A stretch of 64,000 nucleotides of DNA, taken from NCBI RefSeq assembly GCF_964199755.1, contig NC_133914.1, forward strand, positions 3,799,868-3,863,867, written 5' to 3'. Under the pieces are notes generated by a model. The model had not been told where the DNA came from. It made no database searches and saw nothing but the letters and a program-made list of their open reading frames with translations. This document shows, in pieces, positions 61,180 to 64,000 of the stretch (within the stretch, counting starts at the first letter, position 1; each line of letters opens with the position of its first letter). Both the position numbers and the translations under genes were made by a program. Source of the DNA: Larus michahellis (lineage: Eukaryota; Chordata; Aves; Charadriiformes; Laridae).

Positions 61180-64000
61180 GTAAGTTTGATCCGAGCATTG
61201 TGTAATGGCCTGTCTTATCCTCCCTTCGTTCCAGTCCATCAGATCTATTTTTTTTCTTAGGAAAATGTAACGATGCCATAAGGAAGACAGAATTGTCTGA
61301 TAACGGAATGAGATAACCAGGAGCTGTGCCTTTTGGGTTCTCTTCCTGGCTTTTGCCTCTGGCGTGCTATGCAGCCCTGAGCAAATTTCTTCCTTCCTAC
61401 TCAGAATCCGATACTTCCCTACCTCACAGGGGTGTTGTGAGGCACAATAAGTAGCTTTGACGATCATTTGATAGAAAGCATGAGGGAAATGTGGAGAATC
61501 ATTATTACAAACCTCAGTGGCTGTGTTCTTGACAAATCTTCCACGGGGTGACCTTTACATCTCCAGGGAATTCGGTGAGGTTTGATGGTGCCTCAGCAGC
61601 TGTTTTGTCTTTAATTTTTTGGTTTGGCTTGTTTTTTTCCCCCCTGAAATGTTTAGCTTTTGTTTTACTCTTCAATTAACAAGTGTAGATGCAAAGTACC
61701 AGCTACTACGTAACCCCTTGAAGTGATGAGTTCAGATTCCTGCTTGCGTACCTGCTGCCTTAATGGCTTAAGTGCAGATCACAGGGGTTTAATTTAGCTG
61801 CCTTGTAAACTATAAAGATTGAAAAAGCCGCATCTTTATACATGCTTGTCTGAAGTTTAAATAAAGGTGCATTTATGAAATGCAGCTAAGGACTTACAGC
61901 ATGTAAGTCCCGAGACGTACGGTGTTGTCCTACGTTACCAAAACAAGTACTTGTAAGAAAAATAGTTGTTCAAAATAGGGATAGAGATACATTTAGAAAA
62001 AAATTGTTGCACAATTATGCACTTTCCTGTCCTTCCTGGCTTATGTCTCTCCTCTTCCGTTGTCTCACGTGCTGAACACTCTTTGGCCAACAAATCCTCG
62101 TTGACTAACTTAATTGGCAGCTCAGGTTCGCTTTCTCTGCAGGTACCTTTTGATAATTGGACTTTTCGCTCCGGTCTGTCCCTGAGGATTTGTGCTATGT
62201 GAATACAATTACTTCAATGCAAATAGTATTTTCTCCTCCAATAATCACTCTGCCACTGATTGGCCTGCCTCTGACAATTAAATATCCAGACTAATTGATA
62301 CCTAATGTCTGTAGAGAACTTGCATGAAGCAAATAAGAAACCAGGTAATCAATCTAACCTGTGGATCAAATTCAGCCAAGATTAATGGGATGCAGATGAC
62401 TCTGTCCTCAGCAAAGCTGCATCTGAATAAACATATGTAGGGCTGCAGTATTTGTATGTTGCCGGTTTCAGATGGGCATCTCTCTACTCTTCATGTGGCT
62501 TCTTTACTCACTGAAGAAGAGAACAGGTCAGTTCAGCTTTGCTGCTGTTAAGAATGTGATTTATAAGTCCTGGGAAAAGAGAAGGGAAGGGCTTTGTAGA
62601 ATGGCCTGGCAGACTAAGGATTTTGTCCCCTGTAGCTATGACAAGGAACGAGATTTAAACCTCATATGTTTTAAGTTTTAAATGACACATTGACATCTTC
62701 ATATGCTGTGATGTGAGCCTAGACCAGGTGGTCCTTGTAATTGTCCAAAGCGGGTTTTCTAATGCAGAATTGAGTATACAATAAACGAGACTGTGCCCTT
62801 ACAGAACTCGAGCTCCTCTGATTGACCGGGTAGGGACGGGGTAACGATTACTGTGCTCTGAGAGTGCCTTTGTGCAACGGAGCTGTACTCTGCCCTGAAA
62901 GTGAATTAAGCTACTTCAGTCTTTTGTTTGTCGAGTGTTTCTCTGTGGTGCGGGGGCGTGATGTGGCTGTTGTGCTACAAATTCAGGGAGCTGCTTATTG
63001 TGCACTCATTTCCCGGTGCAGGCGAGCCAGGAGCACTTAAAACACCAACGTCCCATGTGTCGCTGCTTACAGTTTCTTACAAACCGAGATGACTGAAATC
63101 ATTCATAGAATCTTGTTTCTCTTCACATTGAGTATGTAACTCCTACAACAATGGAAGCGTAAACGTACCTGACAAATTGGATGGGATGGAATGCACTTAA
63201 ATTTAAAAATTCATGTTTATTTTTCTTTTAACTTGTCAATTATCCTATCCCTGGGGTGTAAGGCACTTGTTCATCTTTTCCACTTCCAGTAGTATTACTC
63301 ATTCCTGTTATTAAACTTTGAGTCTGCGTCAGTGCTGTACCCTGAAAAGGGCTGTGTGAAGTCCTGCGTTTGTGTCCGACTTTCAGATCAGATCAGATCT
63401 GCTCAGCTTCCAAATAAAGATGCTTTTTATAACCCCTTGTCCGGCAGACTCCCAGCAGGATGTCAAAGCCAAGCTGCTTTCCTTTCGTGTTCACAAATGA
63501 TTTCCTTGAGCTGACTAACCAGTATTAAATGTAAAGTATGCCTTATGACTGCTAGGGACTCGGGATTAACAGGGGTTATTCGAGACAGTGAAGATTGAGA
63601 TTTTTTTGAGAACAAGACAGTCTTGCAGATTAACTTTTTCTCTTAAATACTTGGTGTGACATTTATATCTGAAAGGGTGCTGCTAATTGAGTTTATATTT
63701 TTATATATACCATATTACTCTTATTTGAAACAGTAAGCTTTTCTTTTGGTTCTGTCGGGTAAATGGTGAGTGCACGTGCATTCAGTTTTCTGGAGAGGAA
63801 GTTACTGGTCCCCATCTCTGGGTATTTCAGTGAATATTGCGTTACGTTATCGTCATCTTGACAGGTAGAGCAGAGGGATTGAAGAGGCTCTGTCCCTGCT
63901 GGTCAGCCTCGGAAGTAATCTCTGTCTTAGCTTTTTTTTTTTTTTATTCCAACTATTGAGATGAAGATCTGTTTCTGATGCTGAAATCTGTTTATTTGTC
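61180..64000 (+). other. MACO1 intron 6 (incomplete)
   Basis: Starts with donor AG|GTAAGT at 61179/61180 after ...DALV. The next expected coding segment (LEQDIKKLK-type coiled coil) is not found before the window ends. No other gene or repeat was recognised. Confidence 0.75.

Overview
The window is vertebrate nuclear DNA, almost certainly from a bird. It carries split genes with GT-AG introns, several CR1 LINE fragments with the typical avian (ATTCTATG)-like 3' end, an avian-type endogenous-retrovirus LTR, very compact genes and a high GC content typical of a small chromosome. Five protein-coding genes could be read exon by exon, and together they are the conserved RH (Rhesus) locus neighbourhood: SYF2 (+), RSRP1 (-), TMEM50A (+), one RH gene (-) and the 5' half of MACO1/TMEM57 (+, running off the right end).

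Layout. 1-17.8 kb has no supportable gene. It is GC-rich spacer with isolated AT-rich islands that look like conserved regulatory DNA, a 1.7 kb minisatellite of 21-bp units (about 12,275-13,988) and two CR1 fragments. By the mammalian gene order this side should face RUNX3, but no RUNX3 exon was found. 17.8-19.9 kb is a CpG-island promoter with a strong CTCF-type motif followed by SYF2 (7 coding exons, 256 aa). 20.2-26.1 kb is RSRP1, tail-to-tail with SYF2, with an LTR in its last intron. RSRP1 and TMEM50A share a bidirectional CpG-island promoter near 26.1-26.3 kb. TMEM50A (157 aa) ends at about 31.16 kb, where its polyadenylation signals lie next to those of the convergent RH gene. RH (10 core exons, 407 aa) fills 31.15-42 kb. 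It has a GATA/CACCC promoter, a candidate extra in-frame 84-nt exon and a CR1 inserted 34 bp before exon 8. 44.1-46 kb is the MACO1 CpG island with nine same-orientation inverted CCAAT boxes. MACO1 exons 1-6 follow, and exon 6 is reached through a GC-AG intron.

The genes are housekeeping or erythroid neighbours rather than one pathway: SYF2 (spliceosome), RSRP1 (SR-like), TMEM50A (small four-span membrane protein), RH (Rh/Amt-family erythroid membrane protein) and MACO1 (macoilin, ER/neuronal membrane protein). I see no undescribed multi-gene system. The most interesting points are structural: the RH gene details, the in-frame RSRP1 5' extension, a convergent pair of CTCF-type motifs, the CCAAT array and the minisatellite. 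All motif calls are by eye; no database or alignment was run.
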